This document shows, piece after piece, positions 1-5,681 of a DNA stretch of 7,534 nt. The notes under the pieces were generated by a model. It made no database searches. It was given only the letters and a program-made list of their open reading frames with translations, and had not been told where the DNA came from. The translations under genes and the position numbers were made by a program. The DNA comes from Candidatus Woesearchaeota archaeon (lineage in GTDB: Archaea; Nanobdellota; Nanobdellia; Woesearchaeales; CG1-02-33-12). The stretch lies in assembly GCA_003561825.1 (NCBI GenBank), contig PWVO01000115.1:1-7534 (forward strand), read 5' to 3'. The number at the start of each line of letters is the position of its first letter. Positions within the stretch are counted from its first letter, which is position 1.

Positions 1-2
1 AG

Positions 3-419
3 GTTCAGAGGACTTTTATGCAGCTTCTATCTGAGCTTGACGGGTTTAAGCCTCTGGATAATGTTAAGATCATTGGCGCAACTAACAGGAAGGATATTCT
101 TGATCCTGCTATTACAAGGCCAGGCAGGCTTGACAGGCTTATTTACTGCGGGATTCCTGACGAGGAAGGAAGGAGGGAGATATTCAGGATTCACTCAAAG
201 AAGATGAGGCTTGACAGGAAGGCTTCTGTGAATGAGATTATTAAGAAGATGAATGGGTTTTCAGGTGCAGAGATCAAGGCTGCATGCACTGAAGCCGGGT
301 ATTTTGCAATCAGGGACGGAAGAAGCCAGATTACAAAGAAGGATTTTGTAAAGGCTATTGCAAAGGTCAAGGCTGAAGAGGAGCTTGAGGGCAAGGATTA
401 CCTCAGGATGTTCGGGTGA
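3..419 (+). CDS. pan: Proteasome-activating nucleotidase (PAN), C-terminal fragment
   Basis: This is the C-terminal part of a hexameric AAA+ unfoldase that feeds proteins into the archaeal 20S proteasome. The reading frame is open from the first bases (VQRTF before the first Met at 18), so the gene starts upstream and the N-terminal coiled coil, OB domain, Walker A and Walker B are outside the window. Visible are the PAN/Rpt-like stretch MQLLSELDGF, sensor 1 (IIGATNR), the second region of homology with the arginine-finger segment (ITRPGRLDR), and the C-terminal helical lid with the sensor 2 region (GFSGAEIKAACTEAGYFAIR). The protein ends in MFG, whereas docking into the 20S alpha ring normally uses a hydrophobic-Tyr-any (HbYX) tail; Phe replaces Tyr here. 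The GGTGAT at its stop codon is the likely ribosome binding site for the next small ORF. A CDC48-type ATPase is less likely, because the QLL(S/A)E(L/M)DGF and tail segments match PAN/Rpt proteins. Confidence 0.93.
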   Translation, partial: VQRTFMQLLSELDGFKPLDNVKIIGATNRKDILDPAITRPGRLDRLIYCGIPDEEGRREIFRIHSKKMRLDRKASVNEIIKKMNGFSGAEIKAACTEAGYFAIRDGRSQITKKDFVKAIAKVKAEEELEGKDYLRMFG

Positions 420-420
420 T
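415..420 (+). promoter_or_regulatory. Shine-Dalgarno site overlapping the PAN stop codon
   Basis: GGTGAT matches the archaeal anti-Shine-Dalgarno sequence and includes the PAN TGA stop. It lies 5 nt before the GTG at 426 and supports that GTG as the start of a translationally coupled small gene. Confidence 0.6.
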
Positions 421-425
421 TTTCT

Positions 426-566
426 GTGTGTATTTTCTGCGGAGGAAAGTGCTGCGGAAGCGGCGAGGCTCTGATGCCTTTGGCAGGCTTTGGCGCAGCT
501 TATGTTTTTTTGAGGATTAAGTCAAGGGCCGGAAAGAAAAATGCTAGCATTAAGGCTAAAGAATGA
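426..566 (+). CDS. Cys-rich mini-protein with a hydrophobic helix (46 aa), downstream of PAN
   Basis: This small ORF starts with GTG, 5 nt after a GGTGAT ribosome binding site, and lies in the same frame as PAN just beyond its stop. The product begins MCIFCGGKCCGSGEALMPLA. It has four Cys at residues 2, 5, 9 and 10 (CxxCxxxCC), then a hydrophobic Gly/Ala-rich stretch at about 15-31 that could be one membrane helix, then a basic tail (KSRAGKK and onward). The Cys cluster could bind zinc or an iron-sulfur centre, but no family is recognised. Support comes from the coupling to PAN, the site spacing, the ordered Cys-helix-basic architecture and an otherwise empty 120-nt gap. Its last 26 nt overlap the start of the next gene in another frame. 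An internal ATG at 474 would drop all the cysteines and is less attractive. The function, including any link to the proteasome, is unknown. Confidence 0.6.
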   Translation: MCIFCGGKCCGSGEALMPLAGFGAAYVFLRIKSRAGKKNASIKAKE

Positions 567-1236
567 AAGACAACTATACCGGGAGTTAGCAAGGCATGAA
601 GTGGGATGGTGGAAAGCGCACCACAGAAAAGATAAACCAGAGCTTGCGGATAATATGACTAACCTGTATTCTTTGCAGTTTAATATTCCTTATAAAAAAG
701 CTATTGAGGCAGTAAGATTTAGAGTAGAAGCTGCCGGAGAGCATGATCTTGCAGAAAAGCTTGAAGATAAGAAGGATCAAAGAAATGCAGATATCTACTG
801 GTCTAATACAGAGAATTTATTAGAAAGGCATTTTGAGGTTTTAATGAAGGATATTTGGCCTAGGCTATATGAACAGAATAGCTTACTATCTAAAGGACTC
901 ACAGAAGACGAGCTGTACAGGGAGTTAGCAAGGTACGAAGTGGGATGGTGGAAATGGCACCACAGAAAAGATAATGCCAAAATTGCAGAAAATATGGCTA
1001 ACCTGTATTCTTTGCAGTTTAATATTCCTTATGAAAAAGCTATTGAAGCAGTGAGATTTAGAGTAGAAGCTGCCGGAGAGCATGATATTGCAGAAAAGCT
1101 TGAAGATGAGAAGGATCAAAGAAATGCAGATATCTACTGGTCTAATACAGAGAATTTATTAGAACAGCATTTTGAGGTTTTAATGAAGGATATATGGCCT
1201 AAATTATATGAAACAGGAATAATCAGCGTTGTTTGA
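541..1236 (+). CDS. Orphan protein made of two near-identical 100-residue repeats
   Basis: This is a 231-residue soluble, helix-rich, highly charged protein with no recognised family, signal peptide or membrane segment. Residues 12-111 and 125-224 are the same domain twice, 87 of 100 positions identical by my alignment, joined by a 13-residue linker (QNSLLSKGLTEDE). Each copy has ELAR-H/Y-EVGWW followed by HHRKD, then NLYSLQFNIPY, a run ending EAAGEHD, and a final LYWSNTE-like/HFEVLMKDIWP region. The invariant HH, EHD and HF positions could be ligands in a helical bundle, but that is speculation. The ATG at 541 overlaps the preceding mini-ORF by 26 nt and has only a weak GGAAAG upstream; no better in-frame start precedes the first repeat. 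The gene is more A/T-rich than PAN. Its 3' end overlaps the converging membrane-protein gene by 14 nt. Confidence 0.8.
   Translation: MLALRLKNERQLYRELARHEVGWWKAHHRKDKPELADNMTNLYSLQFNIPYKKAIEAVRFRVEAAGEHDLAEKLEDKKDQRNADIYWSNTENLLERHFEVLMKDIWPRLYEQNSLLSKGLTEDELYRELARYEVGWWKWHHRKDNAKIAENMANLYSLQFNIPYEKAIEAVRFRVEAAGEHDIAEKLEDEKDQRNADIYWSNTENLLEQHFEVLMKDIWPKLYETGIISVV
574..873 (+). repeat. Tandem in-frame duplication, copy 1
   Basis: This 300-bp segment encodes residues 12-111 of the two-domain orphan protein and recurs at 913-1212 with a constant 339-bp (113-codon) offset. For example, GGGAGTTAGCAAGG occurs at 581 and at 920, and GAGGTTTTAATGAAGGATAT at 835 and at 1174. The high nucleotide identity points to a recent duplication or to gene conversion. 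Confidence 0.95.
913..1212 (+). repeat. Tandem in-frame duplication, copy 2
   Basis: This is the second copy of the segment at 574-873. The 13 amino-acid differences cluster after the HHRKD motif (KPELADNMT in copy 1, NAKIAENMA in copy 2), while the middle and final thirds are almost unchanged. Confidence 0.95.
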
Positions 1237-1681
1237 TTTGCTGTTTTATTGCCTGCTCAAGTTTTTCTGGCTGGTCTGTGCCGATTCTGTACTGTTTGCC
1301 TGATTTCATTTTTATTTTTACTGCATCAAAGCCTGAGACGTTGTAGAGAAGGCCGTGAGGGGTTAGGCGGACTCCCCAGCCATAATACCATGGGTTTTTT
1401 ACTTTGCTGCATTCAATGATTTCTTCAAGAGGGAATTTTCGCTTTATAATGCCTATTCCCATCTTAAGCAGTAGTGCATTGTTTTCTATTTTTACCTGCA
1501 TTGTTCCTGAGATTGATAATGCAAATGCTATTAAGAGCATTGCGAATAGTGCAGGCCAGTCGAAAGAATGGTAAAAGGAGATTAAAAGAATTATCAGTAC
1601 TGGAATTATCATCAATGCCATTACTGAATAGCCTGTCTGCCTGTGGCTGTAGGCTAAGGCTTTTTTTTCTTTTTGTTTCAT
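1223..1681 (-). CDS. Two-TM membrane protein with bacterial-type PH domain (bPH)
   Basis: This 152-residue protein has a short basic N terminus (MKQKEKKALAYSHRQ), two hydrophobic segments at about 20-37 and 43-60 forming a membrane hairpin, and a C-terminal beta-rich domain at about 61-152. The last part (GWGVRLTPHGLLYNVSG, then VKIKMKSGKQYRIGTDQPEK and a final helix) is characteristic of the bacterial Pleckstrin-homology fold seen in DUF304/YdbS-like and related membrane proteins. These are widespread and mostly of unknown role, perhaps envelope-stress or lipid-associated. The reading frame stays open upstream to 1933, but I chose the ATG at 1681 because the upstream stretch encodes a convincing small protein in another frame, ending 28 nt before. 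The two genes are probably one transcript. No clear Shine-Dalgarno site precedes the start. Confidence 0.78.
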   Translation of the reverse strand: MKQKEKKALAYSHRQTGYSVMALMIIPVLIILLISFYHSFDWPALFAMLLIAFALSISGTMQVKIENNALLLKMGIGIIKRKFPLEEIIECSKVKNPWYYGWGVRLTPHGLLYNVSGFDAVKIKMKSGKQYRIGTDQPEKLEQAIKQQIKQR

Positions 1682-1709
1682 TAAAATCTGGTTTTGAGTT
1701 GGGAACAGC

Positions 1710-1859
1710 TTATTCTTTTTCTGAATGCATTGTGCATTCTTTTTTGTTTTCCCAGTATACCCAGCACTCTTTGCCGAAAAGCTCCCATCTTGCGCAGCCT
1801 GTGCAGCATTTTGGTGCTTGTTTAGCAGTGCTTTTTTTCTTGGGCTTTTTCTTTGCCAT
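1710..1859 (-). CDS. Cys-rich mini-protein (49 aa)
   Basis: This is a hidden small gene, masked by a longer open frame on the same strand. The product starts with a strongly basic Lys-rich tail (MAKKKPKKKSTAKQAPK), then a compact Cys/aromatic core: CCTGCARWELFGKECWVYWE, followed by NKKECTMHSEKE. Cysteines are at 18, 19, 22, 32 and 42, with a His at 45, enough for a zinc site (CxxC, C, and C or H), and there are three Trp. The Lys-rich N terminus followed by a compact metal-binding core suggests a nucleic-acid- or ribosome-associated mini-protein; this is inference. The ATG is 28 nt downstream of the centre of a TATA-like element, with no Shine-Dalgarno site, as expected for a leaderless transcript. 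The PH-domain membrane gene follows after 28 nt. Confidence 0.72.
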   Translation of the reverse strand: MAKKKPKKKSTAKQAPKCCTGCARWELFGKECWVYWENKKECTMHSEKE

Positions 1860-1880
1860 ATTATTTTGGTGTAATTTGGT

Positions 1881-1893
1881 GTTTTTAATAAAG
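1881..1893 (-). promoter_or_regulatory. TATA-like box for leaderless mini-protein/PH-domain operon
   Basis: The minus strand reads CTTTATTAAAAAC. Its centre is 28 nt before the ATG at 1859, so transcription would begin at or next to the start codon. No ribosome binding site is present, consistent with a leaderless mRNA. Confidence 0.5.
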
Positions 1894-1930
1894 CTTTCTG
1901 TTTAATCTCTTTAAAATGTCCAGGATAAAG

Positions 1931-1946
1931 CAATTTATTTAAATTA
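1931..1946 (+). promoter_or_regulatory. A/T-rich TATA-like promoter element before the 1992 gene
   Basis: CAATTTATTTAAATTA lies about 53 nt before the ATG at 1992, giving a predicted transcript start near 1966 and a short leader that contains the AAAGGTGG ribosome binding site. The core is nearly symmetric and could also be read on the minus strand. Confidence 0.4.
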
Positions 1947-1976
1947 GTTCTTTACACCTTTGTTTTTGAAATATAG

Positions 1977-1984
1977 AAAGGTGG
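1977..1984 (+). promoter_or_regulatory. Strong Shine-Dalgarno site
   Basis: AAAGGTGG lies 7 nt before the ATG at 1992 and fixes that start. It contrasts with the leaderless arrangement of the divergent operon. Confidence 0.7.
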
Positions 1985-1991
1985 TTTAAAG

Positions 1992-2327
1992 ATGGTAAAA
2001 AGTGAGGATAAAAAAACAATTGAAGAACGGATAAGAGAAATGAAACCTGAAGAATTAAAGGGATTTGTAAATGAGATTTTCAAAAATAGGATATTTAGAA
2101 ATAGCGAATTTTTAGGGCTAGCTGAAGCAGCTGTTTCAAAAGAGAATTATCTTGGAATTTTGGATTTTGTCAGGTTCGCTGCATCAAGGGGGGTCTATAA
2201 TTCTTTAAATGCAGGAGGCAATGAAGCTGAAAAATATTTAGCAAATGAGATAGGAACAAGAAGGTATAATATAAATCTCTTAAAGCCATTAACCGTAACT
2301 TACAGGCCTGAAGATAAAGACAACTAA
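1992..2327 (+). CDS. Small orphan protein (111 aa), helical and charged
   Basis: I do not recognise this protein. It is soluble, without Cys, signal peptide or membrane segment. Residues 1-35 are strongly charged and helix-prone (EDKKTIEERIREMKPEELKG), and about 40-85 look like two or three further amphipathic helices (FLGLAEAAVSKENYLGILDF and ANEIGTRRYNIN). The last 20 residues, LKPLTVTYRPEDKDN, look like a strand plus an acidic-basic tail. The start is secured by AAAGGTGG 7 nt upstream. The codon choice is clearly more A/T-rich than in PAN or the topoisomerase genes, similar to the orphan at 541-1236, which fits accessory or lineage-specific origin. Its TAA overlaps the stop of the converging top6A gene by 4 nt (CTAA shared). 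Confidence 0.72.
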   Translation: MVKSEDKKTIEERIREMKPEELKGFVNEIFKNRIFRNSEFLGLAEAAVSKENYLGILDFVRFAASRGVYNSLNAGGNEAEKYLANEIGTRRYNINLLKPLTVTYRPEDKDN

Positions 2328-3409
2328 GGCAGCCAGGTCTTGTGGTTTTTTAATTTGTCAGGGAGGTATTTGTCCATTACAAAGTTAAGGCCGCCTACTG
2401 CAAGTGCCTGCTGCTCTGCCCTGACTTTCATGTCTATCAGCTGCTTTATTGATTTCTGCCACTCTTTGTGCTGGTGGACAAAGGGGTCGTTTTTTATTGC
2501 GTCTTTTCCTCTTTTTACATCTACTTCTTTAAGGGGATGTGTGGGAAGCTTATAGTCAATGATGTCCTGGGGCGTGAGGCCTATGAACTGGGCGCCTGGT
2601 ACGCAGAAGAACTCGTTGATGTGGGCTGCATTGCCGCTGCCTACTTTCAGTGTCCTGTAGATGTTCATGAAGCCGTAGAAGTCGCAGTCTGTAAATACAT
2701 AAACCGGAAGCTTCATCTCATCGCTCAGGCGCCTTATGAAGCGCCTGCATGCTCTTGTGGGGACTCCGCCCATGCTTATAAGTATGCAGTTGGCTTTTTT
2801 CCAGTAGTTGTGCTTTACGAGCCTCTGGTGCATGCCTGCTGTCTCTATTGCAAGGACAAAGTCTGCTTTTGTCTCAAACTTCAGCTGCTCTACTGAGTTT
2901 GGGATTGCGTAAGATCCTGAGCCCATTTTTGTGCAGTCTATTCTTATTTCTTTCTTTGTCTCTGGGTCAAAGTCTATGACTATTAGCTTGCCTGAAACTG
3001 CTCCTCCTTTTTCCTCTGGTATGAAGCCGAGCTTTTCCCTGTTTATGAGCATCATTGCCTCTATGTCGTCCATTACTGCATCTGACTCTGGCTGCTCTTT
3101 GAACCTTGCATCATTCCAGTTCTTGCTTACATAGTATGCCTCTCTTTTTGTTGCTATGTCATCGCTTTCGACAAGCTGCTTAGAAAGCTCCATCATTCTC
3201 AGTGTCTGGGCAAAGGTTTTTATTGTCGAGGCAGTCAGAGTTCTTGTCTTTGTCTTGCCTATAAGCTTGAAGTAGCCGCCTTTTTTGTCATAGTCAACAT
3301 TGTTGAGGGACCTTAAAGGAACATCAAGTGTTGGCTTTTTTCTGGTGATTATCTTCTTGTAAACATCATTTGCTATTGTTTTTATTTTTGATGAGACTTC
3401 ATTAGTCAT
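2324..3409 (-). CDS. top6A: DNA topoisomerase VI subunit A (Spo11-like)
   Basis: This is the DNA-cleaving subunit of type IIB topoisomerase VI, 361 residues, close to the usual family length. An A2B2 enzyme makes a transient double-strand break through a 5'-phosphotyrosine link and passes a second duplex. Visible are the winged-helix (CAP) catalytic motif TKREAYYVSKNW (nucleophile probably Tyr93, the second Tyr) and the Toprim metal site with Glu189 (LAIETAGM), Asp241 and Asp243 (FTDCDFYGF). The Glu-to-Asp spacing of 52 agrees with known archaeal enzymes as I recall them. The usual D-x-D-P-x-G is D-C-D-F-Y-G here. I chose the ATG at 3409: AGGTGATC lies just before it and it overlaps the top6B stop as ATGACTAA. 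The GTG at 3418 would sit inside that binding site. Residue numbers use this start. Confidence 0.96.
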   Translation of the reverse strand: MTNEVSSKIKTIANDVYKKIITRKKPTLDVPLRSLNNVDYDKKGGYFKLIGKTKTRTLTASTIKTFAQTLRMMELSKQLVESDDIATKREAYYVSKNWNDARFKEQPESDAVMDDIEAMMLINREKLGFIPEEKGGAVSGKLIVIDFDPETKKEIRIDCTKMGSGSYAIPNSVEQLKFETKADFVLAIETAGMHQRLVKHNYWKKANCILISMGGVPTRACRRFIRRLSDEMKLPVYVFTDCDFYGFMNIYRTLKVGSGNAAHINEFFCVPGAQFIGLTPQDIIDYKLPTHPLKEVDVKRGKDAIKNDPFVHQHKEWQKSIKQLIDMKVRAEQQALAVGGLNFVMDKYLPDKLKNHKTWLP

Positions 3410-5102
3410 CCAGATCACCTTCCTCTGAGTCTTTTCTGCTTATTGCCAACTCTTGCTCGTAGTCCTGGTTTTTTTCCTCGTCAAATTCCATTGACTCGAG
3501 CTTTCCTCTCTGCTGCTCAAGTATCTCCTTAAGCATTTCCTCTACTTTTTTTCTGTCTTCTTCAGCAAGGCCTACTATGTTTTTAAGTGAGTCTCCCACA
3601 TGGGGGATGTATTTTTCTATATATCCTCTTTTCTTGAGCTCAAAGCCTACTCTTTTCTTTTTGTTTACGTATGATCCGAGCTTTCTTCCTGCGTCCTGCA
3701 GGGCAAGCTTGATTTCTTTTATTATCTCCGGGTAATGGGCTATTGCCTCTTTGCTTTCTGATGTAAAAGGTACCCAGACAGATGCTATGTGGATGAGTAT
3801 TGTCAATGGGCCTATGGGTATTGAGCTGTTGCTCTGCTGAAGGCCGTAGCTGCGCCAGGATGTTGAGGTTACTGACCTTAGCATTGCGCAGGCACTCTGC
3901 TGGTAAAGCAACGGGACTCTGTTTGCAAACCTTAAGAGGTTTGCCGGCTTGTCTCCTGGCTGGTTTCCGCCGTATGCAAGGCCTACTTCTATTATGAATG
4001 GGTTGCCACTGTATACAGAGGGCTGCCTTGTGACTGAGATATAGAATTCTGCGTTGATTTCTTTTCTCAGGCCTTTTTCAAGCAGTTCATTGCCTATTGG
4101 TGAGATGCAGTCTGTCGGAGGGGCAATTATTTTGGTTTCTTTGATTCCTTTTATGAGCTTTTCTGCCATCTCTGTTGATAGGTCTTTTGGCTTTGTGTTT
4201 GGCAAAAGAGCTGCATTTTCGCATATCTGCTTTGCTGTTCCTGAGCCTACTCTTGAGAATTCTGTTGTGAGGAAGCTTTGCAAAGTGCGGGCTTCTGTTA
4301 CCTGGAGCATTTTTATCATGCGGCCGAGCTCTACTCCATATGGGTGGGGCTTGATGTCTGTTGTCTGCTTTGGCAGCTCGTCTTTTGCTCTTGCAAATAT
4401 GAACTGCTCTGCTTTGGGGCTTGTGTAGAATATTGTTACATGTGGGTTTGTGATTGCTGTCTGCTTTAGGTATTCATCAACACTCTGGCCTCCTTTTAGG
4501 TATGATGCCTCTATGTCTATCTCTACTTTTGTGCCGTGGTCTTTTTCCCATTCAACTATTGATTCTTTTACTATTTTTGGCTTGTTTTTTTCTGTGTCTA
4601 TCATGAGCTCATAGTAATGTGCCGGATCATCTGGCTCTATCTTTGATGTTATTCTTGCTGCCCTGCCTGTTGTGAGCTGGCCGTACATTACTGAGGCTGA
4701 GATTCCTATGCCCTGTTGTCCTCTGCTCTGGCTTAGCTTGAAGAACTTGCTTCCATAGAGAAGCTTTGCGAATATTTTCGGGATCTGGGCTTTTACTATG
4801 CCTGGGCCATTGTCTTCTACTATGATCCTGAAGCGGTCATTGCCCATGTCTATTGCCTGTATGCTTATTTCCGGGAGTATTCTTGCTTCTTCGCATGCAT
4901 CAAGTGAGTTGTCAACTGCTTCTTTTATTGTTGTAAGAAGTGCTTTTCTTTTGTTGTCAAATCCCAAAAGGTGCTTGTTCCTGCTGAAGAATTCTGCAAC
5001 TGAGATGTCTCTCTGCTTTGTGGCCATCTCATAGGCTCTGCTTTCCTCTTTTTTTTGTGCTGTTTTGTTGTTGACTGACTTTAGGTCTGTTTGTGTTTCC
5101 AT
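3402..5102 (-). CDS. top6B: DNA topoisomerase VI subunit B (GHKL ATPase)
   Basis: This is the ATPase subunit of topoisomerase VI, 566 residues. It dimerises on ATP binding and drives strand passage by the A subunit. The GHKL domain shows the Bergerat motifs: Glu61 and Asn65 (IKEAVDNSLDA), DNGPGI at 97-102, and the lid SRGQQGIGISAS at about 126-137. An H2TH segment spans about 264-345 and a transducer domain about 346-500, with the ATP-contacting switch-loop Lys451 in VPFTSESKEAIA. The C terminus (about 520-566) is a Glu/Asp-rich charged tail. I chose the ATG at 5102, one base after the stop of the KH gene (TAACATGG), rather than an in-frame TTG three codons earlier. A further ATG lies at residue 26, just before the conserved QRDISVAEFFSRNKHLLGF, so the first 25 residues may be an extension. 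It overlaps top6A by 8 nt. Confidence 0.96.
   Translation of the reverse strand: METQTDLKSVNNKTAQKKEESRAYEMATKQRDISVAEFFSRNKHLLGFDNKRKALLTTIKEAVDNSLDACEEARILPEISIQAIDMGNDRFRIIVEDNGPGIVKAQIPKIFAKLLYGSKFFKLSQSRGQQGIGISASVMYGQLTTGRAARITSKIEPDDPAHYYELMIDTEKNKPKIVKESIVEWEKDHGTKVEIDIEASYLKGGQSVDEYLKQTAITNPHVTIFYTSPKAEQFIFARAKDELPKQTTDIKPHPYGVELGRMIKMLQVTEARTLQSFLTTEFSRVGSGTAKQICENAALLPNTKPKDLSTEMAEKLIKGIKETKIIAPPTDCISPIGNELLEKGLRKEINAEFYISVTRQPSVYSGNPFIIEVGLAYGGNQPGDKPANLLRFANRVPLLYQQSACAMLRSVTSTSWRSYGLQQSNSSIPIGPLTILIHIASVWVPFTSESKEAIAHYPEIIKEIKLALQDAGRKLGSYVNKKKRVGFELKKRGYIEKYIPHVGDSLKNIVGLAEEDRKKVEEMLKEILEQQRGKLESMEFDEEKNQDYEQELAISRKDSEEGDLDD
3414..3420 (-). promoter_or_regulatory. Shine-Dalgarno site deciding the top6A start
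   Basis: AGGTGAT on the minus strand is a full match to the archaeal anti-Shine-Dalgarno core and lies inside the end of top6B, 4 nt before the ATG at 3409. It favours that ATG over the upstream in-frame GTG at 3418. Confidence 0.65.
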
Positions 5103-5103
5103 G

Positions 5104-5646
5104 TTATTCAATCCCTAATTCTCTTTTTTTTGTTTCGTGCCTTCTTTTTTCAAGCCATTTGTAGACATTTGAATGCGGGCTTCCGTTAAGGAGTGATTCT
5201 ACTGCTTTTCTGGCACTTTCAACTCCTTCTGGCATTCCTATTATTCCAATTGTTTTGCCGTAAACGCAGATGTATGTTTCTGTAAGTGTTTCTACTGTTT
5301 TTCTCGAGCTTCCTTCTGCGCCTATTACTCTGCCTTTGAGCCTCAGCATGTGCTTTTTTTCTGAGGTGTAGTCTCTAAGGCTTATTATCTCAAGCATGTA
5401 GTCTGGCTTAAGCAATAGAAGGGCTATGTCCGGGTTGAAGCCTCTGCTGATTGCCCTTACTACTTCTCTTGCGCTGTAAAGGCCCAAGGCATCTGAGCCT
5501 TCTATGAATACATCTCCTTCTTTTGAGTCTATGCGGATTTTTGAGCCTGTTGACTCTTCTATCTGCTTTTTTGTGTCGCCTTCTGTTCCAATAAGAACAG
5601 CTATGCGGTCTTTTGTGATTTTTGTTTCATATATAAATTCAGGCAT
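5104..5646 (-). CDS. Two-KH-domain RNA-binding protein (archaeal Dim2/Pno1-like)
   Basis: This 180-residue RNA-binding protein carries two KH domains. The first has the GxxG loop GTEG at residues 20-23 (AVLIGTEGDTKKQIEESTG), the second GAEG at 109-112 (RVIGAEGSSRKTVE). Length, spacing and the C-terminal YKWLEKRRHE segment fit the archaeal homologues of eukaryotic Dim2/Pno1, which bind near the 3' end of small-subunit rRNA during ribosome maturation. The gene heads the topoisomerase VI operon with one base before top6B, an arrangement I recall from many euryarchaea, where a Rio1 kinase and aIF1A often precede it; neither is present here. The ATG at 5646 has no Shine-Dalgarno site, but lies 27 nt from a TATA-like box, so the transcript is probably leaderless. 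Role assignment is by family. Confidence 0.9.
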   Translation of the reverse strand: MPEFIYETKITKDRIAVLIGTEGDTKKQIEESTGSKIRIDSKEGDVFIEGSDALGLYSAREVVRAISRGFNPDIALLLLKPDYMLEIISLRDYTSEKKHMLRLKGRVIGAEGSSRKTVETLTETYICVYGKTIGIIGMPEGVESARKAVESLLNGSPHSNVYKWLEKRRHETKKRELGIE

Positions 5647-5667
5647 ATTTAAAGCAAATAGGCATTT

Positions 5668-5677
5668 GTTTTTAAAG
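5668..5677 (-). promoter_or_regulatory. TATA-like box for leaderless KH-top6B-top6A operon
   Basis: The minus strand reads CTTTAAAAAC, centred 27 nt before the ATG at 5646, in the 35-nt gap after the upstream zinc-protein gene. No ribosome binding site lies between, so transcription and translation probably begin at the same position. Confidence 0.55.
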
Positions 5678-5681
5678 CTTT

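Noticed and set aside
574..1212. Mobile element as the cause of the 339-bp direct repeat
   Set aside because: There is no transposase, terminal inverted repeat or target-site duplication, and the repeats fall within one open frame.
1474..1905. 143-codon plus-strand open frame
   Set aside because: Its Phe/Leu/Ser-rich product is the antisense of the mini-protein and PH-domain genes.
1223..1933. Full 236-codon version of the PH-domain protein
   Set aside because: The first 84 residues lack domain character and cover a Cys-rich frame with its own promoter, so the ATG at 1681 is preferred.
2468..2896. 142-codon plus-strand open frame
   Set aside because: It lies opposite the conserved Toprim and C-terminal part of top6A.
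3407..3418. GTG at 3418 as the top6A start
   Set aside because: The GTG is part of the AGGTGATC ribosome binding site that serves the ATG at 3409.
4054..4428. 124-codon plus-strand open frame
   Set aside because: It lies opposite the H2TH/transducer region of top6B, with no start signal of its own.
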